In this document: in pieces, positions 11,924 through 25,010 of the stretch
Layout of the letters: each line of letters opens with the position of its first letter
Numbering within the stretch: position 1 is the stretch's first letter
Source of the DNA: Tubulanus polymorphus
Lineage: Eukaryota; Nemertea; Palaeonemertea; Tubulaniformes; Tubulanidae
Assembly (NCBI RefSeq): GCF_964204645.1
Contig: NC_134028.1
Span: forward strand, 2,232,001-2,296,000
Direction: 5' to 3'
DNA: 64,000 nt
Program-made: the position numbers and the translations under genes
Notes under the pieces: generated by a model
What the model was told of the DNA's origin: nothing
The model's input: only the letters and a program-made list of their open reading frames with translations
Databases searched by the model: none

Positions 11924-14900
11924 TTAATCGGTGCTGATGAGATCCCCGCTGATTTGAGGAACCTCTCCAGCGACCTCGCCGACCTCTTCTAACTCGTCGT
12001 CGTCGTCCTCGTCGTTAAACTCGTTTGATTTATCGTAGGTGAACGTGCTGCGGGACAAATCGACCTCGATCGGAAACACATCTGCTTCTTTCAATACCGA
12101 ATGACAATCCGTATGATATTTAGACATCGCCGAAACGAACCGCTGCAACTGGAATACTATATCTTGTACTGAAAAACAAAAACAAACAACAGAATTCATA
12201 GATGTTCACTTGAATGGTAAATTTCTCGATATCCCTGTAAGTCATAGTTTGTAAGTCATATTTTAACGGCTAAGTTGCACTAGGATTTGATGTCCCAATT
12301 ACGGTAAATCTAATGGCTTAAAGTCACATGTCAATCTTCCTGTTCTCAGCTGATATCTAAACTGTATCATACGCGTACCATGTTTTTGATCTAACAGCTC
12401 GAGTTTAACGAGAACGTCACTTCTCATCTTGGCAAATCGTGCTCGAGCTTCTTGTCGGCAACGTAGAATCAATCTAAAATAGAACACAATCACAGGTTTA
12501 AGTCGAGGCAGCTGAGCTCATAATGATGAAATACCAATCACTTCTTAAATACATGTATTGATGAATTTGATGGTACCAGTAGGATTCCACGTACCTGTAT
12601 TCATAGTTTCCAGTCTCAACCCGATACAGAGGTTCCTGTAAGGCCGCGTAGCTGTATTCTTCATCATCCATTTCTTTCACTTTCAAACAATACGACTGTT
12701 ATAAAAAAATAAAGAAAATGTAGTATAATCGAGCTACCCAGAAACTTATGCCTACCTTAACCTTCAAACCAGCCACTACTTACCAAGTACTCAAACTTTG
12801 CGTCTAGATATTTCTTGATAGTTAGTCTTGTATCAGGTACAGCTTTGTTCAAATAAGTGTTCAGATCGCTGATCATCTAGAAAATAATCTCACAACCTTC
12901 AAAATCACATGAAATTAGCCACACTAGCAAAGAAATTAGTTAATCTAATTCGCTAATTCGTTTAACTAACAAGCAATCTAATAGCAATTAAAACTACTAT
13001 ATACAATTTGCATTTCACATTGATAAAATATGTGCAGAACAGAACACAAAAATATAACGAAATCAAACTAGATGATTTTAATAAGGCTGAAACATCGAAA
13101 ATCAAAATGAGACCACATTGCGAGTCAATGTTCAACTTCCGCTCAAAAGAAAAGGCTTGATTTTTTAATCTTCTCTCCATAACAACTCCACTCATTTATC
13201 TTATTGATTAATCTTTGATTTCTACTAAACTCATATAGAATTTCAGCAGGTAATAACACGACATAGGGTTTCACAGAGACATAGTACTTCAAATAGCCAA
13301 TTATTGATGCTACAATTCTTCTACAATGATCCATATTTCAAAATGAATCATTTCATTCCTAGAATAAACTTCATCTATTTGAAATACTAGCACTAGTTTT
13401 ACCAGGATCATCTCACCACACACAGAGATAAGCCATTTACGGGTGAGTTTATATCGGAATCGGGAAGAGTAGGAGATACGAGAAATTCCCGCCGGTTGAG
13501 AGTGAAGAGCGAGAGAGAGAGAGAGAGAGGGGGGAGAAACGATTCTTACAGGTTTACATTTCTTTAAACAGCTAACAGCGAATCGTTCGATATCTCTGTG
13601 AGCGTCACCGAAATGTGTGAACGCTTTACTGGCGGCGGGTTGTGGTTCGCGTACCCCAATAGCAGCGAATACATCACCAAACGCTGTAAACACAGTAAAA
13701 AACAAAATAATAAAACAATCGCACTAAAAATATCAACTACACACATATAACAGGGTGGCCACTGTTCCCTCACTGTTCCCTGAATCCAATCAATTAACAC
13801 AGTCAAATATGTTAAGACATAGACGGAAACTGTTTGATTTTAAGCGCCACCTGCAATCGCAACAACTTTCCATGACTTTTCCCTGATTTCTATTTAGTGG
13901 CAACCCTGTATAAGAATGTACATGGAGCCACTCATAGTCCAGTTCATATCATATCATTTTAACATAAGGCCTGATTCCAGAGTCAAGTCAAAAATGGGAA
14001 TATATGTATTGATTGATTTCCAATCATCATGCCTTATCTCTGATACTGAATAACTTCACCTATGGGTGGCTCGATGTTTAGATCTAACAAAGAATAACTG
14101 ACAATCCGACAGTAGTGTGCATGTGAATTAATTTCAACAGGCACCCAGTCGTATTGTCAATACTGATGATAATGTACAGGGTTTTCACGAAAAATGTTTA
14201 AAACGATTCCTTGTTAAACTATTTTGTGAATACGGTAGATACATCCTCTTTGGGTTAAAACGAAGAGCAGCAAATAAAAATACATCAAAGCTTTCAATAA
14301 TTCTATACAGGAGAATTTGGTATTAATTAAGCGATTTTCAATTCAACCTTTAAATTACTCTGAATGCACCTATTTTCCAAAGATGTGTGCCTGATGAAAC
14401 ATCTGTATCTGCTGCTCTCTGGTCTCATAAACCCTAAATTGTCGAAGCCGGCTTCATTGGTAGGGGGAATATTCTCGCATTCGGATGAAGAAATTATGAA
14501 TAGCACACTCAGAAACACAAATCAGTCTTAATCAGCTCTTGCAGGGAAAACGATTCTAAGAAAATCAACTAAACGTGTGCATTACATGAAGTTAAAATAT
14601 GGTGACAATTCATAAGTGCAACACTTTTCGCAATAGTCTTTCACACGAAAACAGGGTTCATATTTCCCATGTTCTGAATACACGGAAATCAATTAGGAAT
14701 TTATGAAGTTTGTTTCAAATACAGCGATGAATATTCAATTTGTGTCACGAACCAAGACAACATGCCAATCAAGGACCGTGACGATGATTAAAGGATTTTA
14801 GAGCAAATGGTATTCAAGGTCTACAATTGACCCATTCCCAAGGACTTTGAAGGACCGCTATGAACCGTACAACAACATTCCCATCGCCTGGTCGAAGTCG

Positions 14901-17432
14901 CGATGAAAATCTACAGTGCGCAACTACTGCAGAAAGTGTAGCACGAGTATTCAATGCAGGATCTCTTACAGGTTTAGCCGTTTTCAGCAATCGAATAGCA
15001 AATTTCTCGATATCCCTGTGAGCATTACCAAAAACAGTAAATGCTTCACTCGCCACAGGCTGCGGCTCTCGGACACCGATAGCCGCGAATACGTCTCCAA
15101 ACGCTGAAAATCATTACATTCAAACAAATAGAATTAGTAACAGACAACCTGACTCCATGAAGTCAGTAGACATCCCAGATTTTCCTAAAATTGATAAGAT
15201 TTCGATTTCCATTATTTTGGACCATATTTTTGCGTAGTCAAACTAGCGCTATTACCTTTATGCGTTAACGACAGTTCGAAAAATGCCTTCAGTAATTTTT
15301 TTGTATGTTCCATCAGACCTTGATAGGTTCCCGCTACTTTTTCGAGTTCTTCTAACTTTTTCACCAATCCATCTAAACAAAACACAAAAAGTATGTCGAT
15401 GCCCAATCACTTTCGTCCTTAATTTACTGATTTTTTCTGATAAGACATATTCATTGAAGTACACTAAATAGGCTATTATGATAGAAAAAAATACAAACCA
15501 TTGCACAGAATAGCACGACTGAGACCAAGAGCGTCAGCAGTACCGGAATTCATTGTCTCCACAACTCTATGTTTGACCTTTTTTAGAACTGGAAAAAAAA
15601 TAGTTGAGAAATATTTTTGTGCTCGCTTTATATTAGAACATATAAGTAGATAGATATAATCTTGGAGTAATCATTTGTCACTCCAAGGTGTAGGCCTAAT
15701 TGAGATATGATGTTTAATCTGAGATGAGAGGTGATGCTCCTTCATCTGGCTGAACTTACTGATGTCTAATGTTTTTCCTTGTTTAGGATCAGCATGTAGT
15801 TTGTTGTATTGAATAGTGACATCTCCCTAAATTCAAATACATCAAACAATTGTAACTAATAATAACTACCAATTCACTTTACTCCAGCTAAGCAACTGGT
15901 AATAAAAACGTACTTTAACCGATTGGATCATCCTCGCGACCTCGACTTTTGTTCGACCTTTCACGGATTGACCTTTGACGCCAACGATTTCGTCTCCGGA
16001 AGCAAGCGTAGCATCCTTCGCCGCTGGAGTATTATCGAACACTTGAACGACGTATAAACACGGGCACAAGGGGGCGCCACCGCCAATACTGATACCGATC
16101 AGATTTTGAGAATCTTTGACGAGAGTGACCGAACCTGAGGTAACGGTCATACCCCTGAAAATATATGAAACACATCCTGAATCATCAATCTATACGAACA
16201 TGAAAAAAAACTGTTTATAAATACCGAGGACATTGTTCCACGCGTTTAGCTATTTCCGTGGAGCGGATTTCTAAGTATTTTGGCATTAAATCCATCACGC
16301 TTGTTATATCACTATATACCGGGTCATAATGGTGCCTGTAAACTGTTATTATGCGCTAATAAAGCATTACTAATGAAAACCAATACAATGGAAGTAATAC
16401 GTTTTCACAATATGTAGCCCAACCTATATTTCTGGTCAGACTAACAAATGTCTGGTTCAAATGTTCCAGTGTTTAACCCTTAACCAGTTTGTTGTTTGTG
16501 ACATGGTAGACCTAATTATTTTTCATAGGCCTATTTGGTTTGGTGTCATAAATTGGTGACATTTCACTTTCCGATTTTCGCAGTAACATTTTAGTGGTTC
16601 TTCAGCTATTTTGGCTCTAAACCAGCAGATACGAGAACTGGTATAAAAACCTCTGCCTGGTTTGCCACGTTAGCAAGCTGTAAAATGTTCTGAAATAATG
16701 TCAATTGTTTGGGAAAAATCACATGAATATTTCAAGTTTTGCAACTGTCCTATGGCTGAGAGAACATTGGAAATTTGCTATAAGGCCCAAACTTCAAAAA
16801 ATTCAACTATAGTTTAAATTTTAAGACTTTTAATGATGAAATGATAGAGAAGCCGATGATTTTACATACAATGTGCGAATCAACTAGTGATTAATCAATT
16901 TTCATATATGCAAACTTCTGCATGAAAGTTACACCATTCAACAGCTTGTTACAAACAGCTTCCCCATAGCTTGTAGACCGGTTTCTATCTCTTCATGATT
17001 TTCTCAAAATAATTATTCTAATAATATGTTGTCAAAACCATTTGAGGAATTCTTAGGCAAAACTGGCTAGGGGTTTATTTACTACCATAATTGAACCTCG
17101 GCACCAGCTCTGAGCAAGTGGGCTTAAAAACTTGAATTCTATCCCGATCAATGTCGTCAATTCCTACCAACTTCTTAAAATTGGATTGTTTTTCACAAAG
17201 AATTTTACAAAATCTTAAAAGAATCCTATTGTATCAGCAGACATAAACCCTGTGCTACATCGGGATCGTTGCATTCAAATGAGACTTGGTCCTAAATGAA
17301 CGAAAAAACTTCAGATACATACATATCATCTTCCCAGGGAAGTTGTTCATATTTTGAGGTCGGTGATAATCGATCCATATCATAGGTAGGTACTGGAAAG
17401 TATCCATCATAATGATAGTCGTTGTAATCCAT
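11924..17432 (-). CDS. PICK1: PICK1, PRKCA-binding PDZ/BAR scaffold protein
   Basis: PICK1 binds receptor tails (AMPA receptors, transporters, PKC alpha) through its PDZ domain and curved membranes through its BAR domain. Coding exons, 5' to 3': 17323-17432, 16225-16335, 15914-16154, 15760-15826, 15499-15588, 15256-15372, then 14970-15103 or 13550-13683, then 12784-12876, 12595-12695, 12379-12473, 11924-12168. All phases agree and give 467 residues (human 415). The PDZ domain covers about 79-165, with the carboxylate loop LIGISIGGG, the ligand-contacting K87-D88 pair and the CPC motif at 104-106. The BAR domain covers about 200-415 and includes SGTADALGLSRAILCN and VKEMDDEEYS. An acidic Asp/Glu tail follows, as in vertebrates. 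The N-terminus is about 55 residues longer than human, tyrosine-rich, and encoded by two exons. The methionine at residue 76, just before the PDZ domain, is a possible internal start. Confidence 0.96.
13550..13683 (-). CDS. PICK1: PICK1 mutually exclusive BAR exon, version B
   Basis: 134 bp, with the acceptor before cgtttgg and a GTAAGAATC donor. It encodes the same 45-residue BAR segment as the exon at 14970-15103, with 10 substitutions. It ends AVSCLKKCKP, which adds two cysteines not present in version A and departs from human (GIRLLKTIKP). A GA-rich run at about 13509-13530 lies just after the donor. Confidence 0.85.
13751..13908. mobile_element. Short CAGGGTGGCCACT-ended MITE in a PICK1 intron
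   Basis: The left end cagggtggccact matches the right end agtggcaaccctg as an inverted repeat, with tataa on both sides (13746-13750 and 13909-13913). It is 158 bp and non-coding. It belongs to the same family as 3773-4326 and 54446-54632. Confidence 0.65.
14970..15103 (-). CDS. PICK1: PICK1 mutually exclusive BAR exon, version A
   Basis: 134 bp, with the same acceptor and donor phases as the exon at 13550-13683. It ends AIRLLKTAKP, close to the human sequence, so this is probably the ancestral-type version. Including both exons, or neither, would break the reading frame because 134 is not a multiple of three. Confidence 0.85.
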
Positions 17433-18712
17433 TCTCGGTTCAGTTTTTATTATAGTAACACTGGCAATATGCTACTACGTGTCACAATAAACTCATCTAG
17501 GGTAGAGTACATCCATCCGCTACACGAGCGAAAACCAGATTTGATTTTCAATGGTTAGCTATGAATATGCACCGTGCAACAATAAATCAAAATGTTTGAA
17601 TAGCTACCACAGGTAGACCACGACACATCCACTAACACAAGTCAGTTCAAAGGACAAAAACAACTGCTAATGAACAGTTAGTAACACTTTTTTATCCAAT
17701 GAATGGTAGGTAAAATGCTTTGTGTAACTATCCAGTGACAATCCAGTAACTGACTAACAGTCGAACACTGTGTACGATGTTGTGTATCAACCGATGTCAA
17801 CTTTCAGGTCAATTATCATAACAGAATAAACTAACAGTCACTGTCAGTAGAGGAGATATATTCAACCAATACAATATGTAGCAGTTGTTAGATTAAATAC
17901 TATGGCACAGCTGAACGAACGAACAGCTATAATGTGGGTTGAGAGGGGCGTAGACATTATTTACCGCTGGATATGAGAACAGCTGCGAAATCAAACAATC
18001 ACTGGTGACAGTTGGACGACCCCCCAAATAGACTAAAAGTGAATTGCTTCATGGACCGATAAACAAGAACAACCCATGAAAAAATGCCTATAGGCCTATA
18101 TATATTCATGTACTATGCTTGACCTTATAATTCACTTACCAAATTAAAGGAAACTTAATAAGTGGAATTAGTTTCAGTGTTACTTAAGCCAATCAAAAAC
18201 TTTAAATCAGTCCTCGAGTAATTAGCTGCACTAATTAGCTAGAATTAGTTTATTTTGTCTAATTAATTAGAGGTAAATATCTGTGTTACCTTAAGATTAA
18301 AAGGATTTAATTTGGGGGGGGCCAATTGTCTGGGGGGGGCAATTGTCCAGGGGATACCGTCCGGTATTTCTTATCTGAAGCCAAGTGCACACAGACCGTA
18401 AAAAACACGAAATAATGAATAAATTGACAATTTCTTCTTGTAGTCAATAGTCATCTTGTGTTCTCCTTCGTCCATTTATTTTCGATTTTTCAATTTTTCA
18501 AATTCCCTCATTAAGATGATTTTCTTTTTTTAATTTCTTAAATGAATATCTTAATAGTCTTTGAATCAAGAATGGTTAGAGATCGGCTAGTTTTAAGCCT
18601 AACTACAGGTGTTCTTGAGACCGCAGACAATTAGATCGGATCTTGACTTTAGTGACCTTAGTTAGGCTTTAAATTGAGTGATTTTTATGACTGAGCTAGA
18701 CCTAACTGATCC

Positions 18713-18969
18713 AGGGTCCAATCTAAGGGATGAAAGTCACTTGCCCAGGGGGCAAGCATATCTGAAATTTGGCTTGCCCCCCTCCAAAATTTACTTGCCC
18801 TACACAGGCAGTCCGATTGGTGGCACTATCATTCGTTGTATCGAGTGGGAAAAAAGCTTTGTGACATAAAATTGCACTAGCCCGGGGGACAAGTGATAAT
18901 GATAACCTACTTGCCCTAATGAGAATATACTTGTCCCGGGCAATCGGACAAGTGCTTAGATCGGACCCT
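18713..18969. mobile_element. 257-bp palindromic element, full copy
   Basis: The ends are inverted (agggtccaatctaag against cttagatcggaccct). The interior repeats the word cttgccc in both orientations. Flanks actgatcc and gctgatcc match at 7 of 8 positions, consistent with an 8-bp target duplication as in hAT elements. The right half recurs at 63557-63716. Confidence 0.7.
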
Positions 18970-19296
18970 GCTGATCCCATTTAAATTGCTTACTGAGTTC
19001 CCATTCGAACAGCATACTAAACTGAATAAGTCGATTCAATCTCCCAAACAAACACGGCAATTCATGTGACGCTGAGCTGTATCTACGTGAGTTCACCCAG
19101 TCCGAGTGGCGCCAGTTCACGACACTCCCTATACTGCATGTACTGAGAGATTGCATGATATACCATCACTAGCACTAAGGTTCTTAGTAAAAACAGTGAC
19201 TAGAGAGATGCCGATTTCGTCCATGTTATACTACAGTGGACAAGTGCAGTGGTTTAGAGCTAAAGACATATCATCGCCATCATCATTGTCAGCATT

Positions 19297-19577
19297 AGAC
19301 GAGAAGATTCACAATATCCGTGTATGATGATAACGAGAGAAATCCCACAATAACGAAGCCAAGAAAAATTCTATATCAGAATGATTATGTTTGAGGAATA
19401 CCTGATGATGGCTTACAGTTGTTAGCCATCATCAGGAGTACTGAAGGCGTACTGTATTCTATCAGTACGCCTGATGATAGCTAACAGGTGATAGCTGAAA
19501 CGTCGCTCCTCAAATATAATCATTCTGATATGGAATTTTTCAATCTTGGCTTCGTTATTGTGGGATTTCTCTCGTTG
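19297..19577. mobile_element. Nested-hairpin foldback element
   Basis: Arms of about 65 bp (acgagagaaatcccacaata against its near-perfect complement) enclose two smaller hairpins, one with a perfect 13-bp stem (cctgatgatggct). A 14-bp direct repeat, tcattgtcagcatt, lies on both sides (19283-19296 and 19578-19591). A compact relative lies at 45441-45550. No protein is encoded. Confidence 0.7.
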
Positions 19578-20608
19578 TCATTGTCAGCATTTCACAACTC
19601 ACTCATAATTCTAAGTTCTACAGTTCCTAATTAGAATCTTCAACATGATGAATGAAGGGAACTTAATCGTAGGAATAAGGGCAAGAAAGTGACAATTAAT
19701 AAAGAAAATTTGAATTTGAACAAACCCGGAAGTGAAACACGGAAGTAAATTGACGCTATTTTTTACACAAACGGCTTCTAAGTTAAATAAACATAATTTC
19801 AATGAATTAGGACCATATTTCGTTACTTCAATGTTTATTCTATTCATCTATCGCTTACATTTTATCCTCTTCTAATTCATAGTCCATCATTTTGAAGGTT
19901 GATTTGTCTTGGCACCCGAAATGTAGACCCTTCTGCAGACTGTGCAGATATAGTTATCGGAGGCTTTAGAGCCTAGTAAGACTGGTGAGGATTCTTACAC
20001 GACAAAAGTCCGACGTGATAAAATAGTAACGTTAGTTAGCGGTAAACCTACTGTAAACGATGAAAATATCCGATCGTGAAACTAAACGGTAGAAAAACTT
20101 CTGACTTCAGAATTAAAAATTAAGTTGTTGAATTATTTTAGTTGATGTGCATTCTTACCAACAGCATATCATAGAATAGCAACGTAAAACTCTCGTCAGT
20201 TCCGTTATGAGTTTGCATTTATATTGAGGCACGAGATGGCTGTGGACTTAAGACCTCTCGTGATACACTCTTAATCTCTGCAGAATTTTACTGTAACAGC
20301 GATTGTCCCAATATCAAATTTCCATTCCTAGTCATAATATTCTACTTATCGATAATGTCTTACTGATAACTAAATAGAATTCATATTTACACATTATTTT
20401 ATCATTTTATAGGTCTAAATTCAGATTTTGGGAAATGATCTTGTCACGTCAATTATCGGAATGACAGCTTCATCTGATTTTGAACTGCCGAGTTATTCTA
20501 TCTTTAAAATAGTGATTTTTGGTTGAAGCTGGTGGTGTCAACTTATAAAACGGTGTAGAACTATTGTTTGTGATTTTGACATAAGGAACTATTTAATTTT
20601 TTGCTGAA

Positions 20609-23600
20609 ATGGAAACGTTAAACGCAGTAAATGAGCCAGCTAAAATAATGAAAATTTTCATTCCTCACAATTGCTGTATAGCTCCATCAGGAATACTTCT
20701 AGGAACTGTTGATGTCAGTTCAGCTTCAGTTTGTATATCCGGTATCTATTATCCACCTCTTGATTCAAACTACACCCCTGACAAGTGGATTCAAGCTTAT
20801 GAATCTAACAACACCGATAATGATAGTAGTATCAGAATCGTCGGAATCTGGCAAAACGAATCGGCCAAGAATATTTCAGACCTTGTCAATATTTCAAGCC
20901 ATCTAGAGAGATTATCGCTGAACTGGATATTCATAAAATCGTTAGATTCAGGAGATATCAGTTGTTCGGCCCGTGGTAACTGGAAGAATCTCAATTGTGC
21001 ATCAACAGTTTTCATTTTTGTGTATGATTGCGATCGCCTAATTCGTTCTGGAGATCTGATGATCGAAAAACAATTAAAACCCCATCTATCAACTCTAATT
21101 GGTTGTATTTGGGCAAATGTGCATCTCGACATGTTAAACAGAATTTCCTGTGGGGAACTAAAATGGTTTTTCCAACCTATTACTGAACAACAAAACTTAT
21201 TAGAATGCGCTCTTGTTTGGATGCCTAGAAAAGTGTTGAGTTTCACAGAAATGGTCTGGACAATTTTATCCAGAACATTTTCAAGGTGAATTTAATTGTT
21301 TAGTAAATTTCTCTTGATGAAAACGATTACGGTAGTTTAATTTCTACAGTCAATTTCAGATGTCCTGGAAATGAATTTGTATCATCTGTGATACAACTTC
21401 CTGCATCTGTATCTCAAGTCAAAGAGAAATATCACCAGTTGAAATATGCAGTTGGTGACAATAGAAGAAATGCAGTCTATCAGCACAGGTGAGGGTCTCC
21501 TGCAATTTAGTACAGTGTTATAACAGGACCCTGTTTGACTGTTTAGTTCGACTAGAATTAGTTATACTTTGTGTCAAAATAACTACGCCGAGAAGAGCTG
21601 AAATCCAAATTTTATGAATATTTCAGTCGATGGAATGCTCGGTTTGGAATAGTTTTGGATGTTCTCATTGGAATTTTCATCATGGTTTGGTTGATGCGAA
21701 ACGACAGGCATAATCAAATAGCTCATACAGTCATCACTTCAGCTCTAGTAAAATCATCTATTTGATAGAATACTTTTTGATATGAAGTCTCTTACCTTTT
21801 ATTCCCGCGAATATTCACTGTAGATTTGCTCTTAAATTCTAGAATTTGATAACAGAATTGCACCGTTTGTTGTCGTGGATTATGGGATTTCCGGCAGGTT
21901 TGAAATTGAACAATCATTTGGTTCAATTTCTTGGCAAGTTCTTTACTTACCACAATTATTTATGGACAGGTAGATCGTCAGATTTCATTTTGAATTTGTA
22001 AGAGTAAAAAAGTGAAGCCCCTATTCTTAAGTCTTTCTTCTACATTCAATGAAATAAATGTTCTATTTGCAGGTTATATGCATTTATTGCAGCCATTATT
22101 AGGCAGAGTTTTGTGGTATGGGTCATTATTTGGATGCCTCGGTTTATCAATGCAGCTCAGCTTCACATATGACCTTCTCAGCATGATGACTTTACATATT
22201 TACTGTTTCTATGTCTACGCTGCGAGGTGCATATTCAATCTATCTGCGTTTTAAAAGAAAAATTTGAAACTTCACACTCCTTCATACATGTCACTAAGTT
22301 TCCAATCTGCAGGAAATTCTATGCAAATGTTATTGTAGCCACCATTTTGTTTCAGATTGTATAGTTTAGAAGTGAGCATGTTGTCGTCCTTGTTTCGCCT
22401 GTTTCGTGGAAAGAAATGGAATGTTTTACGTAAACGAGTTGATTCTGCATCTTATGATATTGACCAGTTGTTTATTGGGACGTTATTGTTCACTGTATTG
22501 CTGTTCATACTGCCGACTCTTATCGTGTATTATGTAGCCTTTACTGCTGTAAGTAAAATGATATATTTTCTGTATTTGCAGACGAAATATTTCATTTGTG
22601 ATAAATATGATTAGAATTAAATATATAATGAAAGAATTCAGCTACATTAAAATTAAATCAGTAGTAATTCGGAAGAGGTACATTATTTCAAAGCACTTGT
22701 ACAATGTAGTAGCCTATGATACTTCATTGTTTTCAGTTGCGGCTCCTGGTTGTCATTATTCATGGAATATTGTGTCAAATAATTCACCTGTTAAACACAG
22801 TTCCAGTAGCTAGTCTGCTATTAAGGATTATCTGCCATTCGTCCCTTACTATTGGTGAGTCTATTTACTTGTTTTGTACCTCCTGGATATTCTATCAAAG
22901 AACAACCAGAAATACTAGTAATGTTTTTACAATAGATATCAACAAGTATTCGATGCATATTGAAGCCTAGATTCAATTGCGGGTGTGGTAGAAAAATTTA
23001 GATATACCTGCATTCATTTATTTTGTACATTTTCGTGAGTTTCTTCATGTAAATTGTTCTGTAGTAGGCATCACTGTATTCGCATTGGTTTCAAAATATT
23101 CAATTCATATAAATATGCAATCTATAAGAAATTCAGTCATAATGTAAATTATCTTGATAACAAGTTGGTTTGATATCGTCTTTAAAGTTTTCACAATAAC
23201 TAAAACGTTTTAGAACTTCTACCCGATATTTTGTGCCACCTGTCAGAGCAATGATTAGAGTATGTTGTGTATTCTATCCGATAGATGTCAGTAGTTGTCT
23301 GAGGCGCACAACGCTACAACGGCCTTTCCTTGTACTGGCTTATGCCTCGCTTCCATGGCTTGCTATAGATTTCCCAAAAGATTTTGTCTTTCGAGATATG
23401 AATATTATTGGAAGGCTATACAAATGTTCTGTATTGTGCATTGCTTTAAAGTAAATTGTTACCAACACGATTTGGGGTTACCCGTTTCGTCTGGTAATCA
23501 GACTGCATGTACCACAAAACACACTTCGTGTTGCATCGTAATCGATGAACTAGACAACTTGTTCGGCCAGGTACAGGTGTATCTGATCATACAGTCTGCA

Positions 23601-24982
23601 ATTCCTGCAGCGAACTCCAACTTAAAGATATTCGCAGTCATTGACTTCATTCTTACGCTAAATACGGTATATAATATCACTTCAAATCAATGGAGTCCCT
23701 CGGATGGTGGATAAATCGTCATCGTGGGTAGACGCAGTGCTCTCCCATGACATTGTCACTTTGACGTTCCTAGATTGCCATTAAGTTAGTAAATATTCCA
23801 GCAGGGGCGGATTTAGGGGGTGGTCTCAGGGGTCCGGAACTATGCCTTACCATGCATATTGCCGGGCATATTGAGGTTGCCCTTTTCCTAAAAAATGCTC
23901 ATCCTCCCAAAGTTTGCATCTTTTAGGATGTATTTCTTAAATAAAAATAATTTAACACCGAGAGTGGGATCCCGCTAGTGGCCGTTCAGGCGCAGATCCA
24001 GAGGGTGGGTCCGGAACCTCCGCCCCCTTTGGAAAACCACACGTGAAAAATTCCACCGACATTGAGCGATGACAGAAGTCATGCACTAAATAAAAATGTA
24101 ATAAATTTTATCAATCTGCCGCTCTGTCGCTTCATCCAGGAAAAAAATGACCTTCAGAAACGTCTGAACGCAGATTTCCAGGCATATGAATCTGTCTGGG
24201 GAGGACACCCAGACGCCCCCGCGAGCGCTTATGGCATTTTTCGACACGATTCATATCGTTATGATGTTCCGCTATTACGGGGAGCCACCTCCCTTCCCAG
24301 AAATACCCGACGCTACGCCCTGTGTTACGTAGACACTACATGTATACTTATAAATGTTCGATCCTCCTTATTTCAGGTGACATCAATTTCCAAGTGTACC
24401 GCACTACGCAACAGGATGACCAACACCAAATTATCATGGCAATGCAGGTTAAAAGATTATTGTAGGGCTAGTACGATAGCGTGGGTTTACAAAGAATTCA
24501 AATTGTTTGCACCTGTTGATACTGGGACTTTGATAATGGAATTTATTTGTTCTGAAATAGGCCTATATCATTTTGATTTTCTGCACCATGGCCCCCATAT
24601 AACTCGCCATTCCAATATGGATTTATTTCCCCTATGACCTTCCCATGAGTAACGATATCAGTTTTTGAACGGAGTCGGGTAGTGTGTCATGACGTTTTTT
24701 TTTCTATGAAATAGAACTTAGGGCGACTGTTGTTTTAATTCATTTGGATAGAGTGCTAAAAGTGTTTGCTTGGATTCATGGTTTAAATGTCACTTTCTTC
24801 AGGTTGTTCAACTGTCAGTGAGTGAAATATACCGTAAATACAAACAGAAGACTTTAGTAAAGAAGCAGACGTACTCATGGTCCGAATTGATCAGACGACT
24901 GAGCTTAGGGCACATCATTTATCCATGGATCCCACGTGCCGAGGACGACGCCGATATCATGACGCCTAGAGCTTCTGGTTGA
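20609..24982 (+). CDS. PIGQ: PIGQ, GPI-GlcNAc transferase subunit Q (GPI1)
   Basis: PIGQ is a membrane subunit of the ER complex that transfers GlcNAc to phosphatidylinositol, the first step of GPI-anchor synthesis, and stabilises that complex. Exons 20609-21285, 21360-21488, 21627-21747, 21843-21969, 22073-22226, 22356-22548, 22737-22854, 24377-24447 and 24803-24982 join in frame to 589 residues. The N-terminal 225 residues (one exon) diverge from human. The Gpi1 core (about 270-510) is strongly conserved: [42 protein letters not shown] and [11 protein letters not shown], with several hydrophobic segments. The C-terminus keeps the HIIYPW motif (human LIYPW). The ATG at 20609 opens the long frame; no upstream in-frame ATG is used by another exon. 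Confidence 0.96.
23802..24060. mobile_element. CAGGGGCGGAT-type transposon relic in PIGQ intron 7
   Basis: Begins caggggcggatttaggggg and later repeats related words (cagatccagagggtgggtcc, cctccgccccc). These resemble the ends of degraded DNA transposons in marine animals. Boundaries are uncertain, and the open frame that runs across it is not a gene. Confidence 0.4.
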
Positions 24983-25004
24983 TCCAATGTACCTTTTTAA
25001 CAAT

Positions 25005-25010
25005 AATAAA
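25005..25010 (+). terminator. PIGQ poly(A) signal
   Basis: AATAAA only 23 bp past the PIGQ stop codon, implying a very short 3' UTR unless a later site is used. Confidence 0.6.

Larger units (their letters stand above)
17433..20608. other. Space between PICK1 and PIGQ starts (divergent genes)
   Basis: PICK1 and PIGQ are transcribed away from each other, so both promoters lie here, but no TATA box or initiator can be assigned with confidence. The stretch holds two foldback elements (18713-18969 and 19297-19577). At about 18313-18350 a pair of G-runs each precede caattgtc, possibly the end of another degraded element. Confidence 0.5.

Noticed and set aside
20797-21246. 149-codon minus-strand frame
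   Set aside because: Antisense of PIGQ exon 1; no splice support or recognisable family.
24062-24360. N-terminal part of a 191-codon frame in the PIGQ region
   Set aside because: It runs through transposon-relic sequence in intron 7; the PIGQ exon in this area uses another frame (24377-24447).
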